Of a stretch of DNA of 64,000 nucleotides, positions 1 through 9,013 are shown piece by piece. A program made the position numbers and the translations under genes. The stretch is from an uncultured Microbacterium sp. (GTDB taxonomy: Bacteria; Actinomycetota; Actinomycetes; Actinomycetales; Microbacteriaceae), in assembly GCA_913774665.1 (NCBI GenBank), contig CAJYHN010000004.1, positions 124,001-188,000 of the forward strand, read 5' to 3'. Each line of letters starts with the position of its first letter. Positions within the stretch are counted from its first letter, which is position 1. The notes under the pieces are model-generated. The model saw nothing but the letters and a program-made list of their open reading frames with translations. It searched no databases and was not told where the DNA came from.

Positions 1-1977
1 GCACGCGCGCTCGTACATGTCGCGCACGACCGACTTGGGCGACAGCTCGAAGTCGCGGATCCACGGCTGGCTGGAGGCGAACACCTCGTACGCCTGCGCG
101 AGCAGCCGGTCGAGGGGCTTCGGCCAGGTGATCTCCTCGAGCAACTCCATGCGCTCGTCGTACTCGATGCCCTCGCGCTTCATCGCCGCGACGGCTTCGC
201 CACGCGCGCGGAACTGCTGCTGCGACAGGATCGGGCGCGGGTCGTCGAGGGTCGACTCGATGACGCTGACGACGTCGAGCGCATAGTGCCCCGTGCCCAC
301 CGATGACGCCGGGGGCGCGGCATCCGGCCCCCTCCCGAGCTCGACCTCGGGGTCGAGCATCTCGATCGCGGCGAGCGCGAAGGGCGAGAGGGGCTGATTG
401 AGCGCGAAGTTCGGCTGCAGATCGACGGTGAGCCTGATGCGTGAGGGGTCGGAATCTGTCGCTTGACCCCCCTCTGAAGCGACAGTCTTCGACCCCTCAC
501 GCGAGGGCGGGGCGACCTCGACCACGCCGGCCTGCACCAGGGTGCGGAAGATCGCGATCGCGCGGCGCGCGAGCTCGTACTGGCGGGCTCGGGGCTCGTG
601 GTTGTCGAAGACGAGCGAGCGGACGTTCGCGAAGACGTCGCCGCCGCGCGCGATGACGTTGATGAGCATCGCGGCGCTCAGCTTCATCTGCGGCTGCAAC
701 GGTTCGGGCTCGGCCGCGACGAGGCGGTCGTAGCTCTGCTCGGTCCAGTTGACGAAGCCCTGCGGCGCCTTCTTGCGCACGATCTTCTTCTGCTTCTTGA
801 GGTCGTCGCCGGCCTTGGCGATCTGCGCGGCGTTCTCGATCTCGTGGTCGGGCGCCATGACGACCACGGTCCCCGCGGTGTCGTAGCCGGCCCGGCCCGC
901 GCGTCCGGCGATCTGATGGAACTCGCGCGCCGAGAGCTGGCGCATGCGGGTGCCGTCGTACTTGGTCAGCGCCGTCATGAGCACGGTGCGGATCGGCACG
1001 TTGATGCCGACGCCGAGGGTGTCGGTTCCGCAGATGACGCGCAGCAGGCCCCGCTGGGCGAGCGTCTCGACCAGGCGCCGGTAGCGCGGCAGCATCCCGG
1101 CGTGGTGCACGCCGATGCCTGCGCGGACGTATCGCGACAGCGTCTTGCCGAAACCGGTGGTGAAGCGGAAGCCGCCGATCGCCTCGGCGATCTCGTCGCG
1201 CTGCTCGCGCCCGATGATGCGGATCGACGACAGCGCCTGCGCGCGCTCCATCGCGGCGGCCTGGGAGAAGTGCACGACGTAGACGGGCGCCTGCTTCGTG
1301 TCGAGCAGCTCCTGCACCGTCTCGTGCACGGGAGTGCGCGCGTACTCGAAGTGCAGCGGCACGGGGCGCTCGACGCCGGTCACCCGCGCGGTGGGCCGCC
1401 CGGTGCGGCGCGAAAGGTCGTCCGCGATGTCGTCGACGTCGCCGAGGGTCGCCGACATGAGGATGAACTGCGCGCGGGTCAGCAGCAGCAGCGGCACTTG
1501 CCACGCCCAGCCGCGATCGGCCTCGCCGTAGTAGTGGAACTCGTCCATGACGACCTGGTCCACGTCCGCCTCGGCCCCCTGTCGCAGGGCGAGGTTCGCG
1601 AGGATCTCGGCGGTGCAGCAGATGATCGGGGCGTCGGAGTTCACCGACGAATCGCCCGTGACCATCCCGACGTTCTCGGCGCCGAAGATGTCGACGAGGG
1701 CGAAGAACTTCTCGCTCACCAGGGCCTTGATCGGCGCCGTGTAATACGTGCGTCCACCCCGGGAGAGGGATGCCGCGTGCGCAGCGACCGCGACGAGCGA
1801 CTTGCCCGTGCCGGTCGGGGTCGACAGGATCACGTTGGCGCCCGAGACGATCTCGATGACCGCCTCGTCCTGCGCGGGGTAGAGCGTGAGGCCGCGGGAG
1901 TTCGCCCACTCGACGAAGCCCAGGTAGGCGGCATCCGGATCGGCGCCGACGGGAACGTGCTCGAGGAGGGGGGTCAC
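1..1977 (-). CDS. DEAD/DEAH-box helicase, DUF3516 type (3' end beyond window)
   Basis: Superfamily 2 RNA/DNA helicase, 659 codons visible; the C-terminus lies beyond the left edge. Walker A STPTGTGKS is at residues 52-60, the Walker B/DEAH-like motif reads VMDEFHYY, and motif VI reads HQIAGRAGRAGYD, so both RecA lobes are intact. The downstream part matches the DUF3516 C-terminal region of actinobacterial Ski2/Dob1-like helicases, inferred to act in RNA processing or decay. The start is GTG at 1977 (VTPLLEHVPVG): a stop lies just upstream in this frame and GAGG precedes it. Residues about 492-513 are encoded by an imperfect palindrome (439-502) that looks like an in-frame insertion in the linker before the C-terminal domain. 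Confidence 0.9.
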   Translation of the reverse strand, partial: MTPLLEHVPVGADPDAAYLGFVEWANSRGLTLYPAQDEAVIEIVSGANVILSTPTGTGKSLVAVAAHAASLSRGGRTYYTAPIKALVSEKFFALVDIFGAENVGMVTGDSSVNSDAPIICCTAEILANLALRQGAEADVDQVVMDEFHYYGEADRGWAWQVPLLLLTRAQFILMSATLGDVDDIADDLSRRTGRPTARVTGVERPVPLHFEYARTPVHETVQELLDTKQAPVYVVHFSQAAAMERAQALSSIRIIGREQRDEIAEAIGGFRFTTGFGKTLSRYVRAGIGVHHAGMLPRYRRLVETLAQRGLLRVICGTDTLGVGINVPIRTVLMTALTKYDGTRMRQLSAREFHQIAGRAGRAGYDTAGTVVVMAPDHEIENAAQIAKAGDDLKKQKKIVRKKAPQGFVNWTEQSYDRLVAAEPEPLQPQMKLSAAMLINVIARGGDVFANVRSLVFDNHEPRARQYELARRAIAIFRTLVQAGVVEVAPPSREGSKTVASEGGQATDSDPSRIRLTVDLQPNFALNQPLSPFALAAIEMLDPEVELGRGPDAAPPASSVGTGHYALDVVSVIESTLDDPRPILSQQQFRARGEAVAAMKREGIEYDERMELLEEITWPKPLDRLLAQAYEVFASSQPWIRDFELSPKSVVRDMYERAC
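439..502. repeat. Imperfect palindrome inside the helicase coding sequence
   Basis: Two 26-nt arms (439-464 and 477-502) pair with 3 mismatches around a 12-nt loop. Each arm starts GCGTGAGGGGTCG and ends CTGTCGCTT. It is in frame in the helicase gene, where it encodes a low-complexity Ser/Glu/Thr-rich linker (REGSKTVASEGGQATDSD). The arm architecture resembles the intergenic palindromes at 40863-40935, 52306-52388 and 53486-53564. The word GAATCTGTCGC also occurs at 30477-30487. Confidence 0.7.
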
Positions 1978-2168
1978 TCCCCCAGCCTCTCATCCGCGGA
2001 GAGCCTGCGAACCCGCAGACGGCCGCCCCTCTCGCGGACGCTGCCGTCGTCGTCACGGGAGGCGCCGCAGTCGCGATCGCGTCAGCCGCGGGCGCCGCCG
2101 CAGTCGCGGTCGCCGGCGCAGTCGCGATCGCCGGCGCAGTCGCGGTCGCCGGCCCAGTCGCGATCGCG

Positions 2169-2945
2169 TCAGCCGCGGTCGCTGAAGACGCCGACGTTCT
2201 CGCCGTCGAACACGAACTGCATGCTCGTGCCGATCGGGAACCGCTGGATGAACGCGTCGGGCATGCCGTCGGCGACGACGAACTGCACGGTCGCCGGGAA
2301 CACCCCGGCCCCGCACCCGCCGTAGACGAAGTTGCCGCGGAATGCGCGGGTGTCGTCCTTACCCATCTCGTCGGCGTCCAGCAGGTAGAGGCAGGGAATG
2401 CGATTCTCGGTCGCGTCGGTCGGAGACCGACCCGTGAACGCGGCGATGCCGTAGTAGTTCTCGTAGGCGCGCTCCGCGCCGGTGCGCTGGCCGAACACCG
2501 GCGGCACCGCGGCGTCGGGGGCGGGCACGAGGGTGTCGACCTGCGGAGCGCCCGCCGCCGCGCTCACCGGGACGAGGGTCAGGCTCGCGGCCGTCGCTGC
2601 GCTGGCGAGGGCGGCCACCACCGCGAGCGAGGCCGCCCAGACCCAGAGCCGGCGTTTCGACCCCACGAGGGCGGGGCGCACCCGCGGGCCGTCGTCGCCG
2701 TCCTCGTCCTCTTCCTCGTCGCCGTCGCTCTCGCCGTCGGGGGCGACGACAGCGGCCCGTGAGCCCGCTGCGGCGGCCGCGGAGGTCACCGGCGATCGCG
2801 GAGGCGGCGGCACGCGATCCTGTCGTTCGAGATCCTCGAGCTCGCGCAGCCGCGCGACCGCGGCCGCGTCATCGGCGATGTCGGCGTGGGGACCGTACGC
2901 TCTCGCGCGGAGCAGTCTCAGCTCCTCGCGCACGTCATCGTCCAT
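2169..2945 (-). CDS. Hypothetical single-pass membrane protein
   Basis: A 258-residue protein of unknown function. Residues 1-50 form a charged, probably helical N-terminus with repeated Arg/Glu. Residues 70-88 are an acidic stretch (DGESDGDEEEDEDGDD). One transmembrane helix follows at about 100-125, then an extracytoplasmic domain of about 130 residues with three cysteines that may form a disulfide. The start is ATG at 2945 (MDDDVREEL); the reading frame is open further upstream but that part has no family-like composition. It stands alone and is divergent from the flavin oxidoreductase at 3036. I recognise no family. Confidence 0.65.
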   Translation of the reverse strand: MDDDVREELRLLRARAYGPHADIADDAAAVARLRELEDLERQDRVPPPPRSPVTSAAAAAGSRAAVVAPDGESDGDEEEDEDGDDGPRVRPALVGSKRRLWVWAASLAVVAALASAATAASLTLVPVSAAAGAPQVDTLVPAPDAAVPPVFGQRTGAERAYENYYGIAAFTGRSPTDATENRIPCLYLLDADEMGKDDTRAFRGNFVYGGCGAGVFPATVQFVVADGMPDAFIQRFPIGTSMQFVFDGENVGVFSDRG

Positions 2946-3035
2946 ATCCTGAATGGTTCCACACCTGCACGCCTCCGGGGGCCGCGCGCGGTGTATGCGT
3001 GGGAATAGATCGCCGACCGTCGCGTTGCACCCTGT

Positions 3036-4070
3036 ATGCGCTCCTTCGGCACACTCTCCTTCGGCCACTACGGTCCTCTCGGCGGCGGCCGCCAGCTCAC
3101 CGCCGGCGACTCGATGCTCCAGGCGATCGACCTCGCCCAGGGCATGGACGACCTCGGCGTCAACGGCGTCTCGTTCCGCGTGCACCACTTCGCCCGCCAA
3201 CAGGCGGCCCCGATGCCCCTGCTCGCGGCGATCGCCGCCCGCACCTCGCGCATCGAGGTCGGCACCGGCGTCATCGACATGCGCTACGAGAACCCGCTCA
3301 TGCTCGCCGAAGAGGCGGCATCCGTCGACCTCATCAGCGGCAACCGGCTCGCCCTCGGCGTCAGCCGTGGGTCACCCGAGACGGTCGTGCGCGGCTACGA
3401 GGCGTTCGGGTACACCGGCTCGCAGGACCCGCGGGGCGGCGACATCGCCCGCGAGCACTTCGACCTGTTCCTGCGCGCGATCGACGGCGAGGGTCTCGCC
3501 GAGCGCGATCCCCTGAGTCCCTTCGGCGGGGGCACGGGCCTTCAGCGCATCGAGCCGCACTCCCCGGGCCTGCGCCAGCGCATCTGGTGGGGTGCCGGCA
3601 CCACGGCGACCGCCGAATGGGCCGGACGCCTCGGCGTGAACCTCATGTCGTCGACTCTGCTCACGGAGGCCGACGGCACGCCGTTCGACCTGCTGCAGGC
3701 CCAGCAGCTCGACGCCTTCCGCGCCGCCTGGCGGGAGGCGGGACACGCGGGCGAACCGCGCACCTCGGTCAGCCGCAGCATCTTCCCGATCGTGACGGCC
3801 GAAGACGAGATGTACTTCGGCGGCTCGGCCGGCAGCGATCAGATCGGTGTGATCGACGGCATGCGCTCGACCTTCGGCAAGACGTACGCGGCCACCCCCG
3901 ACGCGCTCGTCGAGCAGCTGCAGAACGACGCTGCCGTGATGAGCGCCGACACCCTCATGCTCACGATCCCCTCGCAGATGGGTGTGGAGTTCAACCTGCG
4001 CCTCGTCGAGAACTTCGCGAAGCACGTCGCTCCCGCCCTCGGCTGGCAGTCGACGCTCGCGACGGTCTGA
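3036..4070 (+). CDS. LLM-class flavin-dependent oxidoreductase
   Basis: A 344-residue luciferase-like monooxygenase family protein. The N-terminus (FGTLSFGHYGPLGGG) and the segment EVGTGVIDMRYENPLMLAEEA are typical of the F420/FMN TIM-barrel fold, followed by the usual LISGNRLALGVSRGSPE segment. The substrate cannot be told from sequence. The gene is monocistronic and ends directly before a long perfect hairpin terminator. The start is ATG at 3036; no strong ribosome binding site is visible. Confidence 0.88.
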   Translation: MRSFGTLSFGHYGPLGGGRQLTAGDSMLQAIDLAQGMDDLGVNGVSFRVHHFARQQAAPMPLLAAIAARTSRIEVGTGVIDMRYENPLMLAEEAASVDLISGNRLALGVSRGSPETVVRGYEAFGYTGSQDPRGGDIAREHFDLFLRAIDGEGLAERDPLSPFGGGTGLQRIEPHSPGLRQRIWWGAGTTATAEWAGRLGVNLMSSTLLTEADGTPFDLLQAQQLDAFRAAWREAGHAGEPRTSVSRSIFPIVTAEDEMYFGGSAGSDQIGVIDGMRSTFGKTYAATPDALVEQLQNDAAVMSADTLMLTIPSQMGVEFNLRLVENFAKHVAPALGWQSTLATV

Positions 4071-4071
4071 G

Positions 4072-4132
4072 CGAAACCCCGAACGGACCCGGATGCCGAT
4101 CGCCTCGGCATCCGGGTCCGTTCGGGGTTTCG
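4072..4132. terminator. Perfect 28-bp hairpin with inverted GGATGCC core
   Basis: Arms 4072-4099 and 4105-4132 are exact reverse complements with a 5-nt loop. The outer part (CGAAACCCCGAACGG) carries A/T at its base, and the apex of each arm is CCGGATGCCGA or its complement. It begins 1 nt after the stop of the flavin oxidoreductase and could also serve the convergent membrane-protein gene at 4245-4529. It is one of five terminators here built on a GGATGCC/GGCATCC-type pair. Confidence 0.85.
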
Positions 4133-4244
4133 AGAGGACGCGACCGTCGTCGTCGCGCGCGGGACACCGCTGCCGCCTCGTCGACGCCCGGAGGTCGGGC
4201 TCCTCAGCGCGCGACGTCGGTGACGCCGTCGCGCGCGGCAGGGA

Positions 4245-4529
4245 TCACCGGTAGCCCGTCAGCCCGCGCGAGCGGGCGAGGGTCTGCGTCACGAGGTACT
4301 CGCCCCAGGCCACGGCATAGGCGCCGAGGGCAGCCCACACCCACCCGGAGGGCAGGATGCCGATGAGCCCGAGCAGCGCCGCGATCGTCAGCACGACGAC
4401 GACGGCCAGGACCGGCACGATCGCCCGCGCGCCGATGACACCCGCGGTGGTTCGCCAGATCACCAGCAACGCTCCCGCCGTCGCGACGAGGAGGATGACG
4501 GGGGTGAACCAGGGCCCCAGGGCACCCAT
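4245..4529 (-). CDS. Small hypothetical membrane protein
   Basis: 94 residues from the first ATG (MGALGPWFTP), with three hydrophobic segments (about 8-25, 35-60 and 62-78) and an RSRGLTGYR tail. The same frame continues upstream of the ATG with a hydrophobic stretch (ASLTVAGVGAAIT) and then a Pro/Arg-rich region, but I find no ATG, GTG or TTG there, so the true start is uncertain. It is divergent from the GNAT fusion gene at 4742. Function unknown. Confidence 0.6.
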   Translation of the reverse strand: MGALGPWFTPVILLVATAGALLVIWRTTAGVIGARAIVPVLAVVVVLTIAALLGLIGILPSGWVWAALGAYAVAWGEYLVTQTLARSRGLTGYR

Positions 4530-4741
4530 GGTGATCGCGGCCCCGACACCGGCGACGGTCAGAGAGGCGGTGCGGAGGGCGCGGATCCTCGTCGGAGAGG
4601 GCGAAGCGGCGATGGGGGGCTCCTTCGGGGGGCGGAAGACACGGAGGGGCTGAGCGCCGTCGACAACGGCGGGCGACCGATGTTTCCAGCGTACCCACGC
4701 CGCGATCCGAGTCCCCGGGCGTTCGTGTCTACGGTGGACTG

Positions 4742-5908
4742 GTGGGTATCTCTCTGACGCGCGCCGCCCTGTCCGAGCCAGACGACCGGGCCGCGCTCAC
4801 GGCATTCCTCACCTCGAACACGTTCCCGTTCCACGTGCGCGCGCGCCCGAGCGCGGAGCAGGTCGAGGACGCCCTCCGCGCGGGTTCGTGGGAAGGCGAC
4901 GACGTCGAGAGCTTCTGGATCGACGACGAGACGGACGGCCGCGTCGGCGTGCTCCGTCTCGACGACCTCGACGACGCCACGGCCATGGTCGACCTGCGCC
5001 TCGCCGACGGAGCCCGGGGTCGGGGGTACGGTTCCGCCGCCCTGGAGATCGCCACCGATCTCGTCTTCACGCGCTACCCCGCCGTCGTCCGCTTCGAGGG
5101 CCAGACCCGTGAGGACAATGTCGCCATGCGTCGGGTCTTCGAACGATGCGGATGGGTGTTCGAGGCGTACTACCGCGACGGTTGGCCCGTCGAAGACGGT
5201 GCTCCCGTGGCATCCGTCGCCTACAGCGTCCTCCGCCGCGATTGGGCGAGCGGCACCACCACGCCCGTCCCACGCGGACCCGAGGTGACCCTGCGCGGAC
5301 AGTTGCGGTGCGCGGATGCCGCCGAGGCGGAGCGCGTGCGCGCCCACCTCGATGAGCACATCGCCCTGACGCGCGCCGAGCCGGGCTGCCTGGCGTTCGA
5401 TGTCACCCCCACCGACACCGACGGCGTCTGGAGCGTGTCGGAGCGTTTCGCCGACGAGGCGGCGTTCGACGCGCACCAACGCCGCGTCGCCTCGAGCACG
5501 TGGGGGCGCGAGACCGCCGGGATCGAGCGTTCCTACGTCATCCACGGGAGGGCTCTGGATGCCGATGCTCTCATCTCCACGGCGTGGGCGGCCGAGGAGA
5601 TGCTTCTCCACCCGGCCGTGCGCTCGCATCCACGGGAGCTGCAGCGCCTGCTCGATCCGGACTTCGTGGAGATCGGTCGGTCCGGCCGTCGGTGGACCCG
5701 AGACGCGATCATCGCCGCTCTCGGTGAGGAGCCGGGAACCGACCCCTCGCCCCTGATGGAGGAGCAGGAGGGTCGGCTCGTCGCACCCGACACCGTTCTC
5801 CTCACCTACCTGCTGCGATTCGAGGACCGCGTCAGCCGCCGGTCGTCCCTCTGGCGGTGCGACCCCGCACCGCGGTGCCTGTTCCACCAGGGGACGCCGG
5901 TCGGCTGA
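4742..5908 (+). CDS. Three-domain protein: GNAT acetyltransferase + ABM-like + SnoaL/DUF4440-like
   Basis: 388 residues. Residues about 1-165 are a GNAT N-acetyltransferase: the acetyl-CoA loop reads RGRGYGSAALE and is followed by QTREDNVAMRRVFERCGW. Residues about 178-270 look like a dimeric alpha/beta-barrel antibiotic-biosynthesis-monooxygenase domain (HIALTRAEPGCLAFDV, F-DEAAFDAHQ-R). Residues about 278-385 look like a SnoaL/DUF4440 fold (AAEEMLLHPAVRSHPRELQRLL, DPDFVEIGRSG). The start is GTG at 4742. The fusion suggests one small-molecule modification route, but the substrate is unknown. The GNAT call is firm and the other two domain calls are inference. Confidence 0.8.
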   Translation: MGISLTRAALSEPDDRAALTAFLTSNTFPFHVRARPSAEQVEDALRAGSWEGDDVESFWIDDETDGRVGVLRLDDLDDATAMVDLRLADGARGRGYGSAALEIATDLVFTRYPAVVRFEGQTREDNVAMRRVFERCGWVFEAYYRDGWPVEDGAPVASVAYSVLRRDWASGTTTPVPRGPEVTLRGQLRCADAAEAERVRAHLDEHIALTRAEPGCLAFDVTPTDTDGVWSVSERFADEAAFDAHQRRVASSTWGRETAGIERSYVIHGRALDADALISTAWAAEEMLLHPAVRSHPRELQRLLDPDFVEIGRSGRRWTRDAIIAALGEEPGTDPSPLMEEQEGRLVAPDTVLLTYLLRFEDRVSRRSSLWRCDPAPRCLFHQGTPVG

Positions 5909-5912
5909 CCCC

Positions 5913-6380
5913 TCATCCGATGCTCGGGTAGCCGGTGTGCTCGACCGGAGCGGTGTCGGGGTGGACGTTGCGGAACGCGGCGAGGTCGCGGACGTTCTTC
6001 TGCACGGCCACGACGGCGAACAGGCTCATGGCGAATCCGATGCCGTAGAACCCCTTCTCCGACAGGAGGAGCTCGGCGTTCCAGAGCCCCACGGACATGA
6101 GCGCGAGGGCGACGAGCAACATCCCCCACGCGACGCCGAGGTAGGCACCCGTGACCGGGATGTCTTCCGCACGGTCGCGCACCGCCTTCTGCACCGAGAT
6201 GGCGGCGAACAGTCCGAGGAGGAACACCGAAAGGTAGAACCCCTTCTCGGCGAGAGTCATGTGCGCGTTGTAGAGGCCGATGAAGTACACCGAGGCCCCT
6301 AGCCCCAGCGCCACCCACGAGGCCCCCACGAACGCTCCGGTCGGGCGACCGAGCATCTGCTGAGCGTGTACATCCGTCAT
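5913..6380 (-). CDS. YiaA/YiaB-family inner membrane protein
   Basis: 155 residues made of two homologous halves, each with two transmembrane helices and the signature of YiaA/YiaB domains: SVYFIGLYNAHMTLAEKGFY then VQKAVRDRAEDIP in the first, and SVGLWNAELLLSEKGFYG then VQKNVRDLAAF in the second. The function of the family is unknown. The start is ATG at 6380. Its 3' end lies 5 nt from the convergent GNAT fusion gene. Confidence 0.85.
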   Translation of the reverse strand: MTDVHAQQMLGRPTGAFVGASWVALGLGASVYFIGLYNAHMTLAEKGFYLSVFLLGLFAAISVQKAVRDRAEDIPVTGAYLGVAWGMLLVALALMSVGLWNAELLLSEKGFYGIGFAMSLFAVVAVQKNVRDLAAFRNVHPDTAPVEHTGYPSIG

Positions 6381-6578
6381 CTTTCCCACCCCTTCGTCGG
6401 GTCCCCTGGCGGGGACATATGCCGTGGCGGAGAAGCTAGCGGAGAGTTTATGCCGAAAACGCCATAATGCTCGATCCGCGGAAGGGATGGAGGCAGTAAC
6501 GCCCGTGTGAGCGATGGTGGTCAGCGCCCGCCGCGTGACTCCGGGAGCAATGTCGGAGGTGGGTGGAAGCATGTCTAC

Positions 6579-7874
6579 ATGAGCCACCCCGCCGCTTCTC
6601 CGCACGAGGCGGACGACGCGGTGCTCGACGACGTGGTCGCCTCTCTCCTGCGGGTCGAGGCGGCGATATCCGCGCTCGAAGCGGAGCGGTTCCGACAGCT
6701 GGCGCGCGCGCATGCCGTCGCTGCGGGGCGAAGCGTTCACCGACCCCGCTCCGTTCAGGAGCGCGAAATCGCCCTGCGGTCGATCGCGGCCGAGGTGGGC
6801 GTCGCGCTGCGGTGGCATGACCGCACGGCGCAGCGGCGCATCACCGAGGCCGGCGCACTGATCGAGGACTTCCCCACGACCGTGACGGCGCTCGAGGAGG
6901 CGAAGATCACGGCGCGGCACGCCGAGGTGATCCGCGAGGTCGGGGCGCCCCTGCTCGAACCGGAGAGCCGCCACGAGTTCGAGCGCCGGGTCCTGACCCG
7001 CGCCGAGCGCGACACGGTCGCCGGCACTCGAGCCTTCGCCCGCACGGTCGCCGAAGAACTCAAGCCTCGGTCGATGACCGAGCGTCATGACGACGCCGTG
7101 GACAGACGCCGGGTCTGGGTCGACGACGACATCGACGGGATGGCGCAACTCGGTGTGATCGACAGCGCGACGAAGATCCGGGCGATGTTCGACCGACTCA
7201 CGCGACAGGCGCGCGCCGCGCGCCGGGTCGCCGACGCGAGCGGCGGAGACGTCGGCGTCACCGACACCCGGTCGATCGACCAGACCCGCGCCGACCTGCT
7301 GTGCGACCTCGTCCTCGGCGGTCGACCGGTCATCGATCCGACGCACGCGCACCTCCCGGGAGGGCTGGGGGCGATCCGGGCGGAGGTCTCGGTGGTCATC
7401 CCGGTGTTGACCGCCGTCGGCGCAAGCGAACGCGGCGCGATGCTCGACGGGTGCACCCCCGTCGATGCCGACACGGCGCGCCACCTCCTCGCCGAAGCGC
7501 CGGGGTGGGAGCGCCTCCTCACCGACCCCGTCACGGGCGTGGTCCTCGGACTCGACCGTTACCGTCCGACCCCGGCGATGCGTCGCTTCGTGCGCCTCCG
7601 CGACGTGCACTGCCGCTTTCCCGGATGCCGTCAGCCCGCCCGCCGCTGCGAGATCGACCACAACCTCGACCATGCGAAGGGCGGTCGGACGACGCTCTGC
7701 AACCTCGCGTGTCTGTGTAAGCGTCACCACGTCCTCAAGACCGAGACACCTTGGACATCAGCCCAGCAATCTGACGGCAGCATCATGTGGACGGGCCCGC
7801 TCGGGCGCCGTACCACCGACCCGCCCGAAGGTCGGGTCGCCTTCGCGCCCGACCCCGACCCGCCGCCGTTCTGA
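6579..7874 (+). CDS. DUF222 / 13E12-type protein with HNH nuclease domain
   Basis: 431 residues from ATG 6579 (MSHPAASPHEAD); a GTG at 6507 would add 24 residues of poor composition. The long N-terminal helical region is the DUF222 (13E12 repeat) domain common in multicopy actinobacterial proteins. The C-terminus carries an HNH motif: CRFPGCRQPARRCEIDHN, then HAKGGRTTLCNLACLCKRHH, with zinc-binding cysteines. These proteins are often called HNH endonucleases; their biological role is not established. A GGAGG at about 6555 is rather far from the start. Confidence 0.85.
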   Translation: MSHPAASPHEADDAVLDDVVASLLRVEAAISALEAERFRQLARAHAVAAGRSVHRPRSVQEREIALRSIAAEVGVALRWHDRTAQRRITEAGALIEDFPTTVTALEEAKITARHAEVIREVGAPLLEPESRHEFERRVLTRAERDTVAGTRAFARTVAEELKPRSMTERHDDAVDRRRVWVDDDIDGMAQLGVIDSATKIRAMFDRLTRQARAARRVADASGGDVGVTDTRSIDQTRADLLCDLVLGGRPVIDPTHAHLPGGLGAIRAEVSVVIPVLTAVGASERGAMLDGCTPVDADTARHLLAEAPGWERLLTDPVTGVVLGLDRYRPTPAMRRFVRLRDVHCRFPGCRQPARRCEIDHNLDHAKGGRTTLCNLACLCKRHHVLKTETPWTSAQQSDGSIMWTGPLGRRTTDPPEGRVAFAPDPDPPPF

Positions 7875-7981
7875 GCGACGACCTCTCGCCCCGCCGCCGC
7901 GTTCCCTGCCCTTCGGCGACGCCCTCCGCCGTCCGCGAACACCCTCGCCCCGCCCCCACCTCGGGTGATTGGCTGACCCGC

Positions 7982-9013
7982 ATGCGACGCATCCTCATCC
8001 TCGGCGGGACCGCGTGGCTCGGCCGCGCCATCGCGACGCACGCCGTCGCGCAGGGCGCCGAGGTCACGTGCCTCGCCCGCGGCGAATCCGGCGACGCCGC
8101 GCAGGGCGCCCGACTGATCCGCGCCGACCGGGCAGAGCCCGCCGCCTACGACGAAGTCCGACACGAGTGGGACGAGGTCGTCGAACTCTCGTGGGACCCG
8201 GGGTTCGTGGCATCCGCCCTCGACGCCCTCGCCGACCGCGCGGCGCACTGGACCCTCGTCTCGAGCGTCTCGGTGTATTCCCGCTCCGACATGCCGTTCG
8301 CCGACGAGACGGCGGAGCTCGTGAAACCCGCCGATCTCGGACAGTACGCGGATGCCAAGGTGCACGCCGAACGGATCACCTCGGCCCGGCGCGGCGGCCA
8401 GGCGCTCCTGGCGCGGGCCGGGCTCATCGTGGGCCCGGGCGATCCCACCGACCGTTTCGGATACTGGCCCGCGCGGTTCGCCCGCGGCGGGCGGGTCCTC
8501 GCACCCGAAACGGCAGGTCGCCACGTCCAGGCGATCGACGTGGACGACCTCGCCGCGTGGATCGAGCTGGCCGGTCGCACGGGCGTCACGGGTCCGGTCA
8601 ACGCGGTCGGCGAGGAGCTGCCCCTCGCCGCGGTGCTTTCGGCGGCGCGCGAGACGGCGCGCGAGGCGGCACGTGAGGCGGCGAGCGAAACGGCGCGTGA
8701 CGCCGCGCGCGAGGCGGCCGCCCACGACGCACCCGGAACAACGATCGAGACCGTCACCCTCGACGACGACACTCTCGTCGCGCGGGGCGTCGCGTACTGG
8801 GCGGGTCCTCGATCGCTCCCCCTGTGGCTCCCCGAGAGTGCGGGAGGCTTCGCGCGCCGCAGTGACGCCGCCTTCGTGGCATCCGGAGGGCGTCGCCGCT
8901 CCCTCGCCGAGACGATGCGCCGCACGCTCGACGACGAGCGCGCACGAGGACTGAGTCGCCCCCGCCGAGCGGGACTCACCCCCGCCGAAGAGGCGGAGGT
9001 CCTGGGCGTCTAA
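7982..9013 (+). CDS. NAD-dependent epimerase/dehydratase-like protein
   Basis: 343 residues; the Rossmann motif ILGGTAWLGRAIA at the N-terminus identifies an extended short-chain dehydrogenase/reductase of the nucleoside-diphosphate-sugar epimerase type. The start ATG 7982 places the glycine-rich loop at residue 7; the upstream frame is open but not protein-like. Residues about 220-243 are an unusual Ala/Arg/Glu repeat (ARETAREAAREAASE, ARDAAREAAA) encoded by near-identical GC-rich units around 8640-8725, predicted to be a long charged helix. The stop overlaps the stop of convergent rnhA by 2-3 nt. Substrate unknown. Confidence 0.85.
   Translation: MRRILILGGTAWLGRAIATHAVAQGAEVTCLARGESGDAAQGARLIRADRAEPAAYDEVRHEWDEVVELSWDPGFVASALDALADRAAHWTLVSSVSVYSRSDMPFADETAELVKPADLGQYADAKVHAERITSARRGGQALLARAGLIVGPGDPTDRFGYWPARFARGGRVLAPETAGRHVQAIDVDDLAAWIELAGRTGVTGPVNAVGEELPLAAVLSAARETAREAAREAASETARDAAREAAAHDAPGTTIETVTLDDDTLVARGVAYWAGPRSLPLWLPESAGGFARRSDAAFVASGGRRRSLAETMRRTLDDERARGLSRPRRAGLTPAEEAEVLGV

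Noticed and set aside
598-2325. Long + strand frame over the helicase gene
   Set aside because: The opposite strand encodes a helicase with intact motifs; this frame has no family features.
8636-8730. Possible CRISPR-like or VNTR array
   Set aside because: Units are short and contiguous without spacers, and they fall inside an epimerase reading frame; a coding repeat explains them.
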